From Dyadobacter sp. CECT 9275 (lineage in GTDB: Bacteria > Bacteroidota > Bacteroidia > Cytophagales > Spirosomataceae): DNA of 64,000 nt. The position numbers were made by a program, and so were the translations under genes. Positions 55,994 through 64,000 of the stretch are shown piece by piece (positions within the stretch are counted from its first letter, which is position 1; each line of letters opens with the position of its first letter). The stretch is from NCBI RefSeq assembly GCF_907164905.1, contig NZ_CAJRAF010000004.1, positions 1 to 64,000 of the forward strand, written 5' to 3'. The notes beneath the pieces were generated by a model, which saw only the letters and a list, made by a program, of their open reading frames with translations, ran no database searches and was not told the DNA's origin.

Positions 55994-56989
55994 ATGGAAT
56001 GGGATAATCTTCACGAACTCCTTCGTTCACTTTACGACGATATGATGCCGCTTGCAGGTGATATGGCGGCTGTGGCTAAAGGATTGGCGGGATTGGGTGC
56101 GTTGTTCTATGTAGCATTAAAGGTTTGGCAGGCTTTAAGCCGAGCCGAGCCTATCGATGTGTTTCCGTTACTGCGTCCATTCGCTCTGGGTCTTTGTATA
56201 ATGTTCTTTCCAACCATCGTGTTGGGAACCATTAATGCAGTATTAAGCCCGGTAGTTACAGGAACTCACGCCATACTCGAAGACCAGGTGCTTGACCTCA
56301 ACCAACTCCAGCAACAGAAAGACCAATTGGAATACGAAGCAATGGTACGAAATCCCGAAACCGCCTATATGGCATCAGACGAAGAGTTTGATAAAAAGCT
56401 GGATGAATTGGGCTGGTCGCCATCGGACGTTGGTACAATGGCAGGAATGTATATGGACAGGCAAGCCTACAAGATAGAGAAAGCAATAAAGGATTGGTTT
56501 CGCAATTTATTGGAAATACTCTTTCAGGCGGCGGCTTTAGTTATTGATACCATACGAACATTTTTCCTGATAGTCCTTTCGATACTGGGGCCAATAGCTT
56601 TTGCTATTTCCGTTTGGGACGGATTTCAGTCCACGCTCACACAGTGGATCACGAGATATGTCAGCGTATATCTCTGGCTTCCTGTTTCCGATTTGTTCAG
56701 CTCGATGCTGGCAAGAATACAATCCCTCATACTGGAAAGGGATATAGCAATGCTTGCCGACCCGACCTACATACCCGATACGAGCAATACGGTGTACATC
56801 ATCTTTATGATTATCGGTATCGTTGGCTACTTCACAATTCCAACAGTAACAGGTTGGGTAATCCAAGCCGGAGGTGCAGGAAACTTTACTCGTAATGTAA
56901 ATCAAACAGCGATGAAGGCAGGAAACCTTGCGGGTGCTGGTGCAGGATCTACAGTAGGAAACATCGGCGGTAAACTGATGAATAAATAA
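55994..56989 (+). CDS. traJ: TraJ, VirB6-like membrane protein
   Basis: A 331-residue polytopic membrane protein with about six helices (AALAVAKGLAGLGALFYVALK; FALGLCIMFFPTIVLG; DTIRTFFLIVLSILGPIAFA; YIIFMIIGIVGYFTIP). TraJ of CTnDOT-like elements, the counterpart of VirB6 channel protein. A Gly-rich C-terminal region (GNLAGAGAGSTVGNIGG) ends it. Immediately follows traI (2-bp spacer). Confidence 0.92.
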   Translation: MEWDNLHELLRSLYDDMMPLAGDMAAVAKGLAGLGALFYVALKVWQALSRAEPIDVFPLLRPFALGLCIMFFPTIVLGTINAVLSPVVTGTHAILEDQVLDLNQLQQQKDQLEYEAMVRNPETAYMASDEEFDKKLDELGWSPSDVGTMAGMYMDRQAYKIEKAIKDWFRNLLEILFQAAALVIDTIRTFFLIVLSILGPIAFAISVWDGFQSTLTQWITRYVSVYLWLPVSDLFSSMLARIQSLILERDIAMLADPTYIPDTSNTVYIIFMIIGIVGYFTIPTVTGWVIQAGGAGNFTRNVNQTAMKAGNLAGAGAGSTVGNIGGKLMNK

Positions 56990-57008
56990 CAATAAATCAT
57001 TCAAAAAA

Positions 57009-57632
57009 ATGGAATTTAAAACGCTAAGAAATATCGAAAACAGCTTTAGGCAGATAAGACTATATGCCATTGTGTTTGCGGTTCTCTGTATTGGCGTGGT
57101 AGGATATGCCGTATGGCAGTCCTACCGCTTTGCAGAAGAACAACGCCAAAAAATCTATGTATTGGATAACGGCAAATCTTTGATGCTTGCCTTATCGCAA
57201 GATGCAAGTATCAACCGACCTGTGGAAGCAAGGGAACACGTCAGACGTTTTCACGAGCTGTTTTTTACACTTGCTCCCGACAAAAACGCTATAGAAAGCA
57301 ATATGAGCAGGGCATTCAATCTTGCCGACAAAAGTGCCTTCGACTACTATAAAGACTTGTCAGAAAAAGGCTATTACAGTCGTATTATATCAGGAAACGT
57401 ACAGCAACGCATCGAAGTAGATAGTGTGGTCTGCAATTTCGATACCCATCCTTATGCGGTACGAACCTATGCAAAACAATTCATCATTCGGTCAAGCAAT
57501 GTAACCAGACGTAACTTAATTACTTCCTGCTACCTAGTCAACTCCGTTCGCTCTGACAACAACCCACAAGGCTTCAATATCGAAAAATTTGCAGTCGTGG
57601 AAAACAGGGATATAGAAGTCATCGAACGCTAA
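57009..57632 (+). CDS. traK: TraK, VirB8-like protein
   Basis: A 207-residue protein with one N-terminal membrane helix (YAIVFAVLCIGVVGYAVWQS, about 18-37) and a periplasmic NTF2-like domain (HVRRFHELFFTLAPDKNAIE, YAVRTYAKQFIIRSSNVTRR). TraK of Bacteroidota ICEs is the VirB8 counterpart, an assembly factor. 20 bp after traJ. Confidence 0.92.
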   Translation: MEFKTLRNIENSFRQIRLYAIVFAVLCIGVVGYAVWQSYRFAEEQRQKIYVLDNGKSLMLALSQDASINRPVEAREHVRRFHELFFTLAPDKNAIESNMSRAFNLADKSAFDYYKDLSEKGYYSRIISGNVQQRIEVDSVVCNFDTHPYAVRTYAKQFIIRSSNVTRRNLITSCYLVNSVRSDNNPQGFNIEKFAVVENRDIEVIER

Positions 57633-57643
57633 AAAACAATCTT

Positions 57644-58072
57644 ATGGAAACATTATCAGATTTAAACACGTTCGCAAAAATCCTTACAGAAAAAGGATAT
57701 AACGGCTATTTTCATACGCAGGGTGCGTATGCCGGAAAGCTGAAAGAAAGTATCAGCGATTACCTTGAAAGCTGCCAAAAAGGTGCAGATACTTTGCCTA
57801 AACAAGACTTGTTGTTGACAGGCTACCTACAATGGTCGGGAGAAGACAAGCCAAGTGTAGAATGCAGTATGTGGGTAAATTATCTGAACGGCAAATTCTC
57901 ACTCAACAGAATGGAGGTGGCAAGAAAAGACCAATTTGGGCAATTGCTAAAAAAATCGGAACTGACAAACCTCTCTTTAATAGTCCTACCCAATGCAGTT
58001 GAGGTTATTGCTTTGGTTAATGATGAACAAAAGCAAAATGTGGGTAAAATCTCCAAGCGGTTCAAGCTCTAA
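57644..58072 (+). CDS. unknown tra-operon protein between traK and traL
   Basis: A 142-residue soluble protein (LNTFAKILTEKGYNGYFHTQ, LTGYLQWSGEDKPSVECSMW, LSLIVLPNAVEVIALVNDEQ). No signal or membrane segment and no recognised family. It begins 12 bp after traK and lies within the uninterrupted operon, so a transfer-linked or accessory role is likely. It could be a small regulatory protein; nothing more can be supported. Confidence 0.65.
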   Translation: METLSDLNTFAKILTEKGYNGYFHTQGAYAGKLKESISDYLESCQKGADTLPKQDLLLTGYLQWSGEDKPSVECSMWVNYLNGKFSLNRMEVARKDQFGQLLKKSELTNLSLIVLPNAVEVIALVNDEQKQNVGKISKRFKL

Positions 58073-58095
58073 CATCATCATAAAAAATTAAGAGT

Positions 58096-58383
58096 ATGAA
58101 AAAACTAAGAGCAAATATGGATAGGTATTTTGATAAGCTCGACGAACGTTGGCAGGCATTGCCAGTGCGCAAGCAGCACCAATATACCCTGTACTTTTTT
58201 GTGGGATATCTACTGCTTACCGCAGGTGTAATTTTCAAAGTCTGGTACGATACCTCAAAGTCTGGAAACGATATGATCATAGAGCATATCGAAAATCCTG
58301 TCCTCAAAAAAAATGGAAGTCCTGCAAGATTGCAGGATAGTGTATCAACAATTTTAAAAAATCAAATTTATGAAAGAAAATGA
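58096..58383 (+). CDS. traL: TraL, DUF3989 protein
   Basis: A 95-residue protein with one membrane helix (LYFFVGYLLLTAGVIFKVW, about 31-49) and a basic N-terminus (KKLRANMDRYFDKLDERW). DUF3989, TraL. Overlaps the start of traM by 14 bp (58370 to 58383), implying coupled translation. Small inner-membrane component of the conjugation apparatus; details unknown. Confidence 0.88.
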   Translation: MKKLRANMDRYFDKLDERWQALPVRKQHQYTLYFFVGYLLLTAGVIFKVWYDTSKSGNDMIIEHIENPVLKKNGSPARLQDSVSTILKNQIYERK

Positions 58384-59719
58384 GAACAAAAAATCGGTTG
58401 TTCGGGTAACGGAGGGGAACTCGACAGCAACTGCTGATGCGTTGCAAGACGGCACACAGAATAATAAGGAGAAGCTCAAAAAGCCCTTAATTTTCGGCTT
58501 AATGGCGATTGTTTTCGTGGGTTGTATGTACCTCATATTTAAACCATCCGAAGACAAAAAGACAATTGAAAATGTAGGGCTGAACGATGCGGTACCAGAG
58601 GCTACTGGAACTGGAATGCCTGCAGACAAAGGCAAGGCGTATGAACAGGAAATGCTCGAACGCAAAGAGCAGGAAAAACGCAATGCATTGGCTACACTTT
58701 CAGACTACTGGAATACAGAAGACAAAGAAGAGCCAACCGACGAACCGTTTAATGAAGAAGAGGAAAACAACAGCTTTGGCGGTAGTGGGAGAAATTCGGC
58801 AAGAAGCAGTAACCCTGCTTTGAACAGCTATCGAAATAGCCAAAGCGCATTGAGTTCCTTTTATCAAGATGATAACGCTGAAACAATGGAACTGCGTAAG
58901 CAGGTGGATGAATTGAAAGAAAAATTATCAGAAAAGGATGTGCCACCTGTGGCCACAGTTGATGACCAATTGAAGCTAATGGAGAAATCCTATGAAATGG
59001 CAGCAAAGTATCTGCCAAAAAATGCGAATACCGAAAATTCAACACCTGCTAATGGTGCTGTTCCGGATGCTGTTAGTGCTATGGCTACTAACCAAAAAGA
59101 GCATTTTGTATCGTTCACATCAGCAAGAAAAAATACAGTATCAGCCCTTTACCGTGAACCATCGGACAGTGCTTTTTTAGCGGATTGGAGCGAAACAAAG
59201 AACCGTGGGTTTTATACCGCTGGTTCTTTGGAACAAATGGCACAACCCAAAAACAGTATCAAAGCCTGTGTACACGATGCCCAAACAGTAGTTGGCGAAA
59301 CAGGTGTGCGTTTACGATTATTAGAGCCTGCAAAAACACCGAGCCGTACCATTCCAAAAGGAACGATTTTAACGGCTAATGCGAAATTTCAGGGAGGGCG
59401 TTTACAACTAAAAGTTACCTCGATAGAACTGGAGGGCAATATCATCCCGGTAGATATAACCATTTACGATTTGGACGGACAGCAAGGCTTGTACGTTCCT
59501 TATTCGCCCGAAATGAATGCCCTTACTGAAATGGCAGGCAATATGAGCCAGACAGGCGGAACAAGCGTAATGCTCACGCAAAATGCTGGACAGCAGGTTG
59601 CAGCAGACCTTAGTCGTGGCGTGGTACAGGGAATTTCGGGCTACTTCGCCAAAAAGGTAAGAACCCCAAAAGTTACGCTGAAAGCAGGATATCAAGTCTT
59701 CTTGGTATCTAAAAAATAA
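58370..59719 (+). CDS. traM: TraM, VirB10-like conjugation protein
   Basis: A 449-residue TraM protein. Membrane helix at about 40-58 (LIFGLMAIVFVGCMYLIFKP), a disordered, acidic linker to about 170 (EEEENNSFGGSGRNSARSSN), and a C-terminal beta domain (VRLRLLEPAKTPSRTIPKGT, VTLKAGYQVFLVSK). This helix-linker-beta architecture and length match the VirB10-like scaffold that spans the envelope. Overlaps traL. Confidence 0.92.
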   Translation: MKENENKKSVVRVTEGNSTATADALQDGTQNNKEKLKKPLIFGLMAIVFVGCMYLIFKPSEDKKTIENVGLNDAVPEATGTGMPADKGKAYEQEMLERKEQEKRNALATLSDYWNTEDKEEPTDEPFNEEEENNSFGGSGRNSARSSNPALNSYRNSQSALSSFYQDDNAETMELRKQVDELKEKLSEKDVPPVATVDDQLKLMEKSYEMAAKYLPKNANTENSTPANGAVPDAVSAMATNQKEHFVSFTSARKNTVSALYREPSDSAFLADWSETKNRGFYTAGSLEQMAQPKNSIKACVHDAQTVVGETGVRLRLLEPAKTPSRTIPKGTILTANAKFQGGRLQLKVTSIELEGNIIPVDITIYDLDGQQGLYVPYSPEMNALTEMAGNMSQTGGTSVMLTQNAGQQVAADLSRGVVQGISGYFAKKVRTPKVTLKAGYQVFLVSKK

Positions 59720-59743
59720 TGTTGAACTCAAATAATTTTAATA

Positions 59744-60637
59744 ATGAAAAATCATTTAAAAACCTTTTGGGCAATTGCCCTGATACTCGGCTTTGCCGTA
59801 CAATCTTTTGCACAAGACAGCATCAGAACTCCGCTTGCATTAGGCAAGATAGAACCGTATAAAATGGAAGTTACCTACGATAAAACTTCGCACTTGATTT
59901 TTCCGACCGCTATCCGTTATGTGGATTTGGGAAGCGAATATCTAATTGCAGGAAAAGCAGAAGATGCGGAAAACGTGTTGCGTGTAAAAGCAACGGTAAG
60001 GGATTTCGAACCTGAAACCAATTTTTCGGTCATTACCAATGACGGACGTTTTTACAGTTTCAATGTCTATTACAGTTCTTACCCAGAGGCAATGAGTTAC
60101 GACCTACTCACAATGCAAAAGGCAGTTGATAAAGCTAACGGTAACGATGTGCTTTTTGAAGAGTTGGGCAATAATTCGCCTTCGTTGGCAGGATTGCTTT
60201 TGGAAACGATTTACAAAAATGATAAGCGTATTGTAAAGCACATTGGGGCAAAAAGTTTCGGCATACAGTTTATTTTGAAAGGAATTTACATTCACAACGG
60301 CAAATACTATTTCCATACGGAATTGAGAAATAAAACCAATGTGCCTTTCCAGATTGATTTTATCAATTTCAAAGTAGTAGATAAAAAGGTAGCCAAACGT
60401 ACTGTGGTACAAGAACGCCCTATGATACCCCTCAGAACTTACAAGCCTTTGGACGAGATTGGCGGAAAACTAACCGAACAAAACGTATTCCTGTTAGACC
60501 AATTTACCATTGCCGATGACAAGGTACTGTTGATTGAGATTTTCGAGAAGAACGGTGGCAGACATCAAACTTTGCAGGTAGAAAATTCGGATTTGATAAA
60601 AGCTCGTTTGATAAACGATATGCACCTAAAATTTTAA
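59744..60637 (+). CDS. traN: TraN, VirB9-like conjugation protein
   Basis: A 297-residue protein with a signal peptide (MKNHLKTFWAIALILGFAVQ, SFAQD cleavage at about 24) and a beta-rich secretory body (MEVTYDKTSHLIFPTAIRYV, GAKSFGIQFILKGIYIHNGK). TraN, the VirB9 counterpart of the outer-membrane core complex. 24 bp after traM. Confidence 0.92.
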   Translation: MKNHLKTFWAIALILGFAVQSFAQDSIRTPLALGKIEPYKMEVTYDKTSHLIFPTAIRYVDLGSEYLIAGKAEDAENVLRVKATVRDFEPETNFSVITNDGRFYSFNVYYSSYPEAMSYDLLTMQKAVDKANGNDVLFEELGNNSPSLAGLLLETIYKNDKRIVKHIGAKSFGIQFILKGIYIHNGKYYFHTELRNKTNVPFQIDFINFKVVDKKVAKRTVVQERPMIPLRTYKPLDEIGGKLTEQNVFLLDQFTIADDKVLLIEIFEKNGGRHQTLQVENSDLIKARLINDMHLKF

Positions 60638-60657
60638 TAACATTTTAATGCAATAAT

Positions 60658-61218
60658 ATGAAAAAGTATATCTATACCGTGATGTTCATTTTGATGGCCA
60701 TGACGGTTACACAGGCACAAAGAATGCTCCCAAAACAGAAAGGATTGGAAATAAGCACAGGAATACTGTCCGATGATAAAATCGGTAATGATTATTACCT
60801 CAATATCGGAATGACCGTGAACGGTAAAAACGGGAACTACCAGCTTTGGGCATTGGAATACACGCACCAATACCACAATTATAAAGACCTCCGCATACCG
60901 CAGGAAACTTATACTGCCGAAGGCGGTTACAGTTTCTTTCTGTTGGGTGATGCCCGTAAAAACATCACACTGAACTTCGGAATAACAGGTGTGGTCGGTT
61001 ATGAAAGCATCAATCGTGGCGAAGCGATGTTGTATGACGGAGCAAAGATTTTGAGCGAGGATAACTTCATCTACGGAGCTGGTGGACGGCTCACTCTTGA
61101 AACATATCTATCAGACCGTTTTGTTTTAATCCTGCAAGGACGCACAAAAGTATTTTGGGGTACGGACTTAGAGCAATTCCGACCATCCGCAGGTGTGGGA
61201 TTAAGGTTTAATTTTTAA
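60658..61218 (+). CDS. traO: TraO, outer-membrane conjugation protein
   Basis: A 186-residue protein with signal peptide (YIYTVMFILMAMTVTQAQ) and an outer-membrane beta-barrel-like remainder of alternating strands ending in the aromatic C-terminus GLRFNF, typical for barrel insertion. TraO of Bacteroidota ICEs. 20 bp after traN. Its role in the outer part of the secretion channel is inferred from family. Confidence 0.9.
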   Translation: MKKYIYTVMFILMAMTVTQAQRMLPKQKGLEISTGILSDDKIGNDYYLNIGMTVNGKNGNYQLWALEYTHQYHNYKDLRIPQETYTAEGGYSFFLLGDARKNITLNFGITGVVGYESINRGEAMLYDGAKILSEDNFIYGAGGRLTLETYLSDRFVLILQGRTKVFWGTDLEQFRPSAGVGLRFNF

Positions 61219-61230
61219 AAACTTAAAACA

Positions 61231-61680
61231 ATGATAGCAATATTTAATAAATTCAGAATAGGATTAGTGCCGATATATGTAATGCTGGCAATCCTAACAG
61301 CTTCGGTAACTTTAGTATCTTGTAGTAAAGATGATGAACTCGAAATACAGAACGATTTTCCTTTCGAGGTAAACGTGATGCCAGTTCCAAAAGATGTAGC
61401 CAATGGACAAACGGTAGAAATACGCATTGCCATACAGCGAACAGGCAATTACAGCAACACACAGTATTTTCTTCGCTATTTCCAATTTGACGGACAAGGC
61501 ACATTGCGGTATTACGATGAGCAACCATATTTACCGAACGATTTATACCCATTACCCACAGAGCAATTTCGGTTGTACTATACTTCAACATCTGCCGTTT
61601 CGCAATCCTTTGATGTTTGGATTTCGGACAGCTTTGGAAATGAAAAACAGATAAGTTTTCAGTTTAATAGTGCTGATTAA
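61231..61680 (+). CDS. traQ: TraQ, DUF3872 lipoprotein
   Basis: A 149-residue protein with a lipoprotein signal ending TLVSCSKDDE (lipobox Cys at about 31), then a beta-rich domain (FPFEVNVMPVPKDVANGQTV). DUF3872, TraQ, the usual last gene of the tra operon. traP, a CHC2-type primase in CTnDOT, is not seen here. A strong terminator lies 8 bp beyond the stop. Confidence 0.9.
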   Translation: MIAIFNKFRIGLVPIYVMLAILTASVTLVSCSKDDELEIQNDFPFEVNVMPVPKDVANGQTVEIRIAIQRTGNYSNTQYFLRYFQFDGQGTLRYYDEQPYLPNDLYPLPTEQFRLYYTSTSAVSQSFDVWISDSFGNEKQISFQFNSAD

Positions 61681-61687
61681 AAACAAT

Positions 61688-61722
61688 GAAATCCTGCCAC
61701 AAAAAGCAGGATTTCTCTTTTT
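61688..61722 (+). terminator. intrinsic terminator of the tra operon
   Basis: Perfect 10-bp stem GAAATCCTGC with GCAGGATTTC, 8-base loop, followed by TCTTTTT. Confidence 0.92.
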
Positions 61723-61781
61723 AAGGGATATTAAAACTGTTTTTTTTGTAAATTTAAAAAGTAGATTTTAAGTGTTTTGTT

Positions 61782-62054
61782 ATGGTCGCATCATTGGTTA
61801 TAGGAATAATATTTTTGATTGCAGGTTTAGGACTTCGCTATTGGCTTAACCGACGAAAGTTTTACAGGCGTGGTCCGATGGGAGCCGAAGGTTTTTCATC
61901 TTATGAAAGTTCGGTTTTCATTAAATTTATTGAAAAGGTTGGTAAATGGATAGCTTATGGATTGATTATATTTGGACTTTTATCACTTTGGGTTTATTCT
62001 CGTGAGAAAAAAGATAGGGAAATCCAAAACATGGAAATCCAGAAACAGAATTAA
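61782..62054 (+). CDS. small two-helix membrane protein
   Basis: A 90-residue protein with two hydrophobic helices (VASLVIGIIFLIAGLGLRYW at 2-21; VGKWIAYGLIIFGLLSLWVY at 53-72) and a basic, charged C-terminus. Resembles small ICE membrane proteins annotated as hypothetical. 101 bp past the tra terminator and 10 bp before the HEPN-type gene, so it may be co-transcribed with that gene. No function can be assigned. Confidence 0.6.
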   Translation: MVASLVIGIIFLIAGLGLRYWLNRRKFYRRGPMGAEGFSSYESSVFIKFIEKVGKWIAYGLIIFGLLSLWVYSREKKDREIQNMEIQKQN

Positions 62055-62064
62055 TCATTTTTAA

Positions 62065-62865
62065 ATGACAAAATCCTTTGATGACATAACCTTGCGAAAT
62101 ATATCTGACATTATATCAAATCTATTAACGCATACAAAAATCACAGAACATTTAGCTGGTGCTAATATTTCTCAATCGCAAATTGGTACAAACAAAACCG
62201 ACAGACTTTTTTATGCATTAAAAGAAAAGCAAATACAAGACAATTGTGGAAATAATGTATTGGCATTTGTAGTTAGGTTATTAAATCCTAAAAGATATAA
62301 TTCCGAAGACGAATTTGAAAGAGACAGAACAACTATCAATGAAAAATTAGTTTACGAAGGGATAGAAATTGATAAAACCGGACAACCCCGACTAGTTGAA
62401 AAGGCTAAAACCATTTCAGAAGCTAAAAGCAGGTCACTTAAAATCAAAGAAAAAGTACACGGTATCGGAGTTCATTCAGAAATTTTACCATACTGCGAAG
62501 CCGAATGGCTGAAAGAAAATTATTTTCACTCTATACTAGAAATCACAAAAAGTGTTGCGGAAAGACTTAGGCAGAAAAGTGGCTATACTTCAGATGGAGC
62601 AGATCTGGTTGATGATTGTTTTGCTTTAGGAAAAGACAAAAGACCTATGCTTGCTTTTAATATGCTGAATAATCCAAGCGAAGAAAGTGAGCATAAGGGT
62701 TTCGGCAACTTCTGTAAAGGATTTTTTTCTATGTACCGAAATCCAAAAGCGCATAACCCGAAAATATTAGAAGACACTCAACTTTCAGAAATGACTGAAG
62801 TATTGGTTGTAGCTACAATTATTCATAACAAACTTGATAACACTTACAAAACAGGACTTAAATAG
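62065..62865 (+). CDS. TIGR02391-family protein, HEPN-type C-terminus
   Basis: A 266-residue protein of the TIGR02391 (Ymh) group. The N-terminal part (residues 1-120) carries a conserved segment NVLAFVVRLLNPKRYNSEDE. The C-terminal helical bundle is typified by FFSMYRNPKAHNPKILED, where RNPKAH matches the HEPN RNase motif Rx4H (about residues 229-234). HEPN proteins are often RNA-cleaving toxins or abortive-infection effectors; an RNase role here is inference. It could be a second defence cargo of the ICE, positioned behind traQ. It converges with the next gene through a bidirectional terminator. Confidence 0.72.
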   Translation: MTKSFDDITLRNISDIISNLLTHTKITEHLAGANISQSQIGTNKTDRLFYALKEKQIQDNCGNNVLAFVVRLLNPKRYNSEDEFERDRTTINEKLVYEGIEIDKTGQPRLVEKAKTISEAKSRSLKIKEKVHGIGVHSEILPYCEAEWLKENYFHSILEITKSVAERLRQKSGYTSDGADLVDDCFALGKDKRPMLAFNMLNNPSEESEHKGFGNFCKGFFSMYRNPKAHNPKILEDTQLSEMTEVLVVATIIHNKLDNTYKTGLK

Positions 62866-62868
62866 CGC

Positions 62869-62900
62869 AAATCGGATAACCCAAAAGTTATCCGATTTTT
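62869..62900. terminator. bidirectional intrinsic terminator
   Basis: Stem AAATCGGATAAC with GTTATCCGATTT, loop CCAAAA, poly-T on both sides depending on strand; separates two convergent genes. Confidence 0.9.
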
Positions 62901-62904
62901 TAAC

Positions 62905-64000
62905 TTACAAATCGGTGCATATAAAAGATGAGAGTTTTAGAGGTAAATAAATTTCGTCTGGACTGTGTTTTATGTAATCTTCTTTATCATAGTCCCACAT
63001 AAAGCCAGGTCTGATTAAAGTAAAATCGTTTGTTTTATTTACGTACTGAACGTAGCTATAACCCCAAGGCGATTTGTAAATAATTTGCCCGTTAACTGCT
63101 GATGTATCAAAGTTCTTATCTTCAATCTGTTCAATCACTTTTATAAACGAAGGACATAGTCTTTCGTAAAATATCTCTAAGTTTTTTTCAAATCCTTTTG
63201 TCCTGTTTTTCAACTCAGAAATTCTAATATTAATTTTGGATTTTAATTCTACAAAATTGCTATTGAAATCATCTACATTCCTCCAACCTAAATAATGAAG
63301 TGCATTTAAAGCCATAGTAAAAAAGTAATGTAATTCATCATCTTTCCATCGATTGTTAATTAAGCAAACAATTGTATTTATGAGTGCCTCTTTTTTTAGT
63401 TCCTCGATTTTCTTTTTTGTATAGTCAAATTCATACGCTTTAAATCCGCTTCTTGCCAGCATCAAAAAGTCGCCAATTAAGTTTAAACAACAACCCTTTA
63501 CATTGTTATTGTCATAATCGTCTACAAATGGTAAATAACTGAAAAAATGGTGCGTGTCTTGTTCGTCATACTTTGCAGATTTCCCTCCGTATTCACTTAT
63601 CAACTCAAGAGCGATTAAATATTTAGTCAAATCTGTAAGTGTAGGCCTATATGTTTTTGGTCGACTATTCCCATAGAGAATTTCTTGTTGGTAATTGTAA
63701 AGGTTATCAAAGTAGTTCATCAACTTTCTTTTTTCAGATTTAAGCATGACAAAGGAGAGGTTACGAACCGTTGCCACTTCTCCTTCCTCATTTCCATTTA
63801 TGTTGCCTAAATCGTCTTCTTGCTCATCAATACTTATATCAGCTTTTTTATTTGTTGAAATTCCATTTAAATTGATGAACTTCAAAACATCTAAAACACG
63901 TAGGGAAAGAGAAGAGAGTAGAAGGTTTTTTTCAAATCCAGAATTTTCTATTGCTTTATAGGAAGAGAGATCGTAAAGTTTTTCAGGTTCTTTGTCATCA
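62905..64000 (-). CDS. unknown protein, 5' end beyond the window
   Basis: The frame runs from a TAA stop at 62905-62907 leftward to right and stays open to the window's right edge. A TTG at 63885 is only an internal possible start, and 38 further codons (containing DKEPEKLYDLSSYKAIENSG) continue upstream with no stop. At least 364 residues are visible. Mostly charged helices; no domain recognised. Segment MLKSEKRKLMNYFDNLYNYQ then RPKTYRPTLTDLTKYLIALE is the best conserved-looking part. Convergent with the HEPN gene. Partial. Confidence 0.7.
   Translation of the reverse strand, partial: DDKEPEKLYDLSSYKAIENSGFEKNLLLSSLSLRVLDVLKFINLNGISTNKKADISIDEQEDDLGNINGNEEGEVATVRNLSFVMLKSEKRKLMNYFDNLYNYQQEILYGNSRPKTYRPTLTDLTKYLIALELISEYGGKSAKYDEQDTHHFFSYLPFVDDYDNNNVKGCCLNLIGDFLMLARSGFKAYEFDYTKKKIEELKKEALINTIVCLINNRWKDDELHYFFTMALNALHYLGWRNVDDFNSNFVELKSKINIRISELKNRTKGFEKNLEIFYERLCPSFIKVIEQIEDKNFDTSAVNGQIIYKSPWGYSYVQYVNKTNDFTLIRPGFMWDYDKEDYIKHSPDEIYLPLKLSSFICTDL

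Noticed and set aside
1..64000. CRISPR arrays, rRNA or tRNA genes
   Set aside because: No regularly spaced repeats with spacers and no rRNA or tRNA sequence was recognised; the three tandem repeats at 951-980 and the iterons at 41351-41400 lack CRISPR-like spacers.

Overview
The window is Bacteroidota DNA. It carries the full conserved transfer block of a CTnDOT-type integrative conjugative element (ICE): RteC, TopB, DUF3945/DUF1896 proteins, MobA/B/C and TraA to TraQ. No rRNA, tRNA, integrase gene or element end was recognised, so neither ICE boundary can be placed. The genus cannot be fixed. The AT-rich accessory DNA and the divergent LysR/haem-protein pair suit Sphingobacteriaceae, Flavobacteriaceae or Weeksellaceae.

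Layout. (1) 1-1.7 kb: a LysR regulator divergent from a Tat-exported chlorite-dismutase-like protein. (2) 1.7-6.2 kb: an IS30-family element abutting a decapitated Wadjet system; only the C-terminal two thirds of JetC and an intact JetD remain. (3) 6.3-10.5 kb: a small array of attC-like palindromes whose 7-9 bp ends pair across each unit exactly as in integron gene cassettes, with no integrase (CALIN-like). It holds an unknown possible nuclease, a degenerate gene and a GYF-domain membrane protein. (4) 10.9-23.5 kb: an AT-rich island with a giant YobI-like membrane NTPase, a membrane-anchored UvrD-like helicase carrying nuclease, zinc-finger, TPR and WYL-like modules, an HNH protein, two frameshifted genes and several unknowns. 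Part of it (14.7-23.5 kb) is bracketed by two near-identical 231 bp direct repeats. (5) 24.1-37 kb: ICE regulation and DNA processing (rteC, two HTH genes, DUF3945 proteins, topB, ORF6N, DUF1896, giant methylase-helicase). (6) 37-41 kb, minus strand: coupling protein, relaxase and accessory protein, then an oriT-like hairpin region. (7) 41.6-61.7 kb: the tra operon, split between traD and traE by about 8.7 kb of AT-rich cargo encoding a complete QatABCD defence system and, on the opposite strand, a single-chain SIR2-APAZ-Ago (fused short prokaryotic Argonaute). (8) 61.8-64 kb: a second cargo patch with a HEPN-type TIGR02391 protein and a gene running off the window.

Together the core is a conjugation machine: MobA/B nick oriT, MobC couples the strand to the TraE-Q type IV channel driven by TraG, and RteC/HTH proteins regulate it. 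It carries several anti-phage or anti-plasmid modules of different ages: a broken Wadjet, an intact-looking Qat, a fused SIR2-Ago and candidate unknown systems in the repeat-flanked island.
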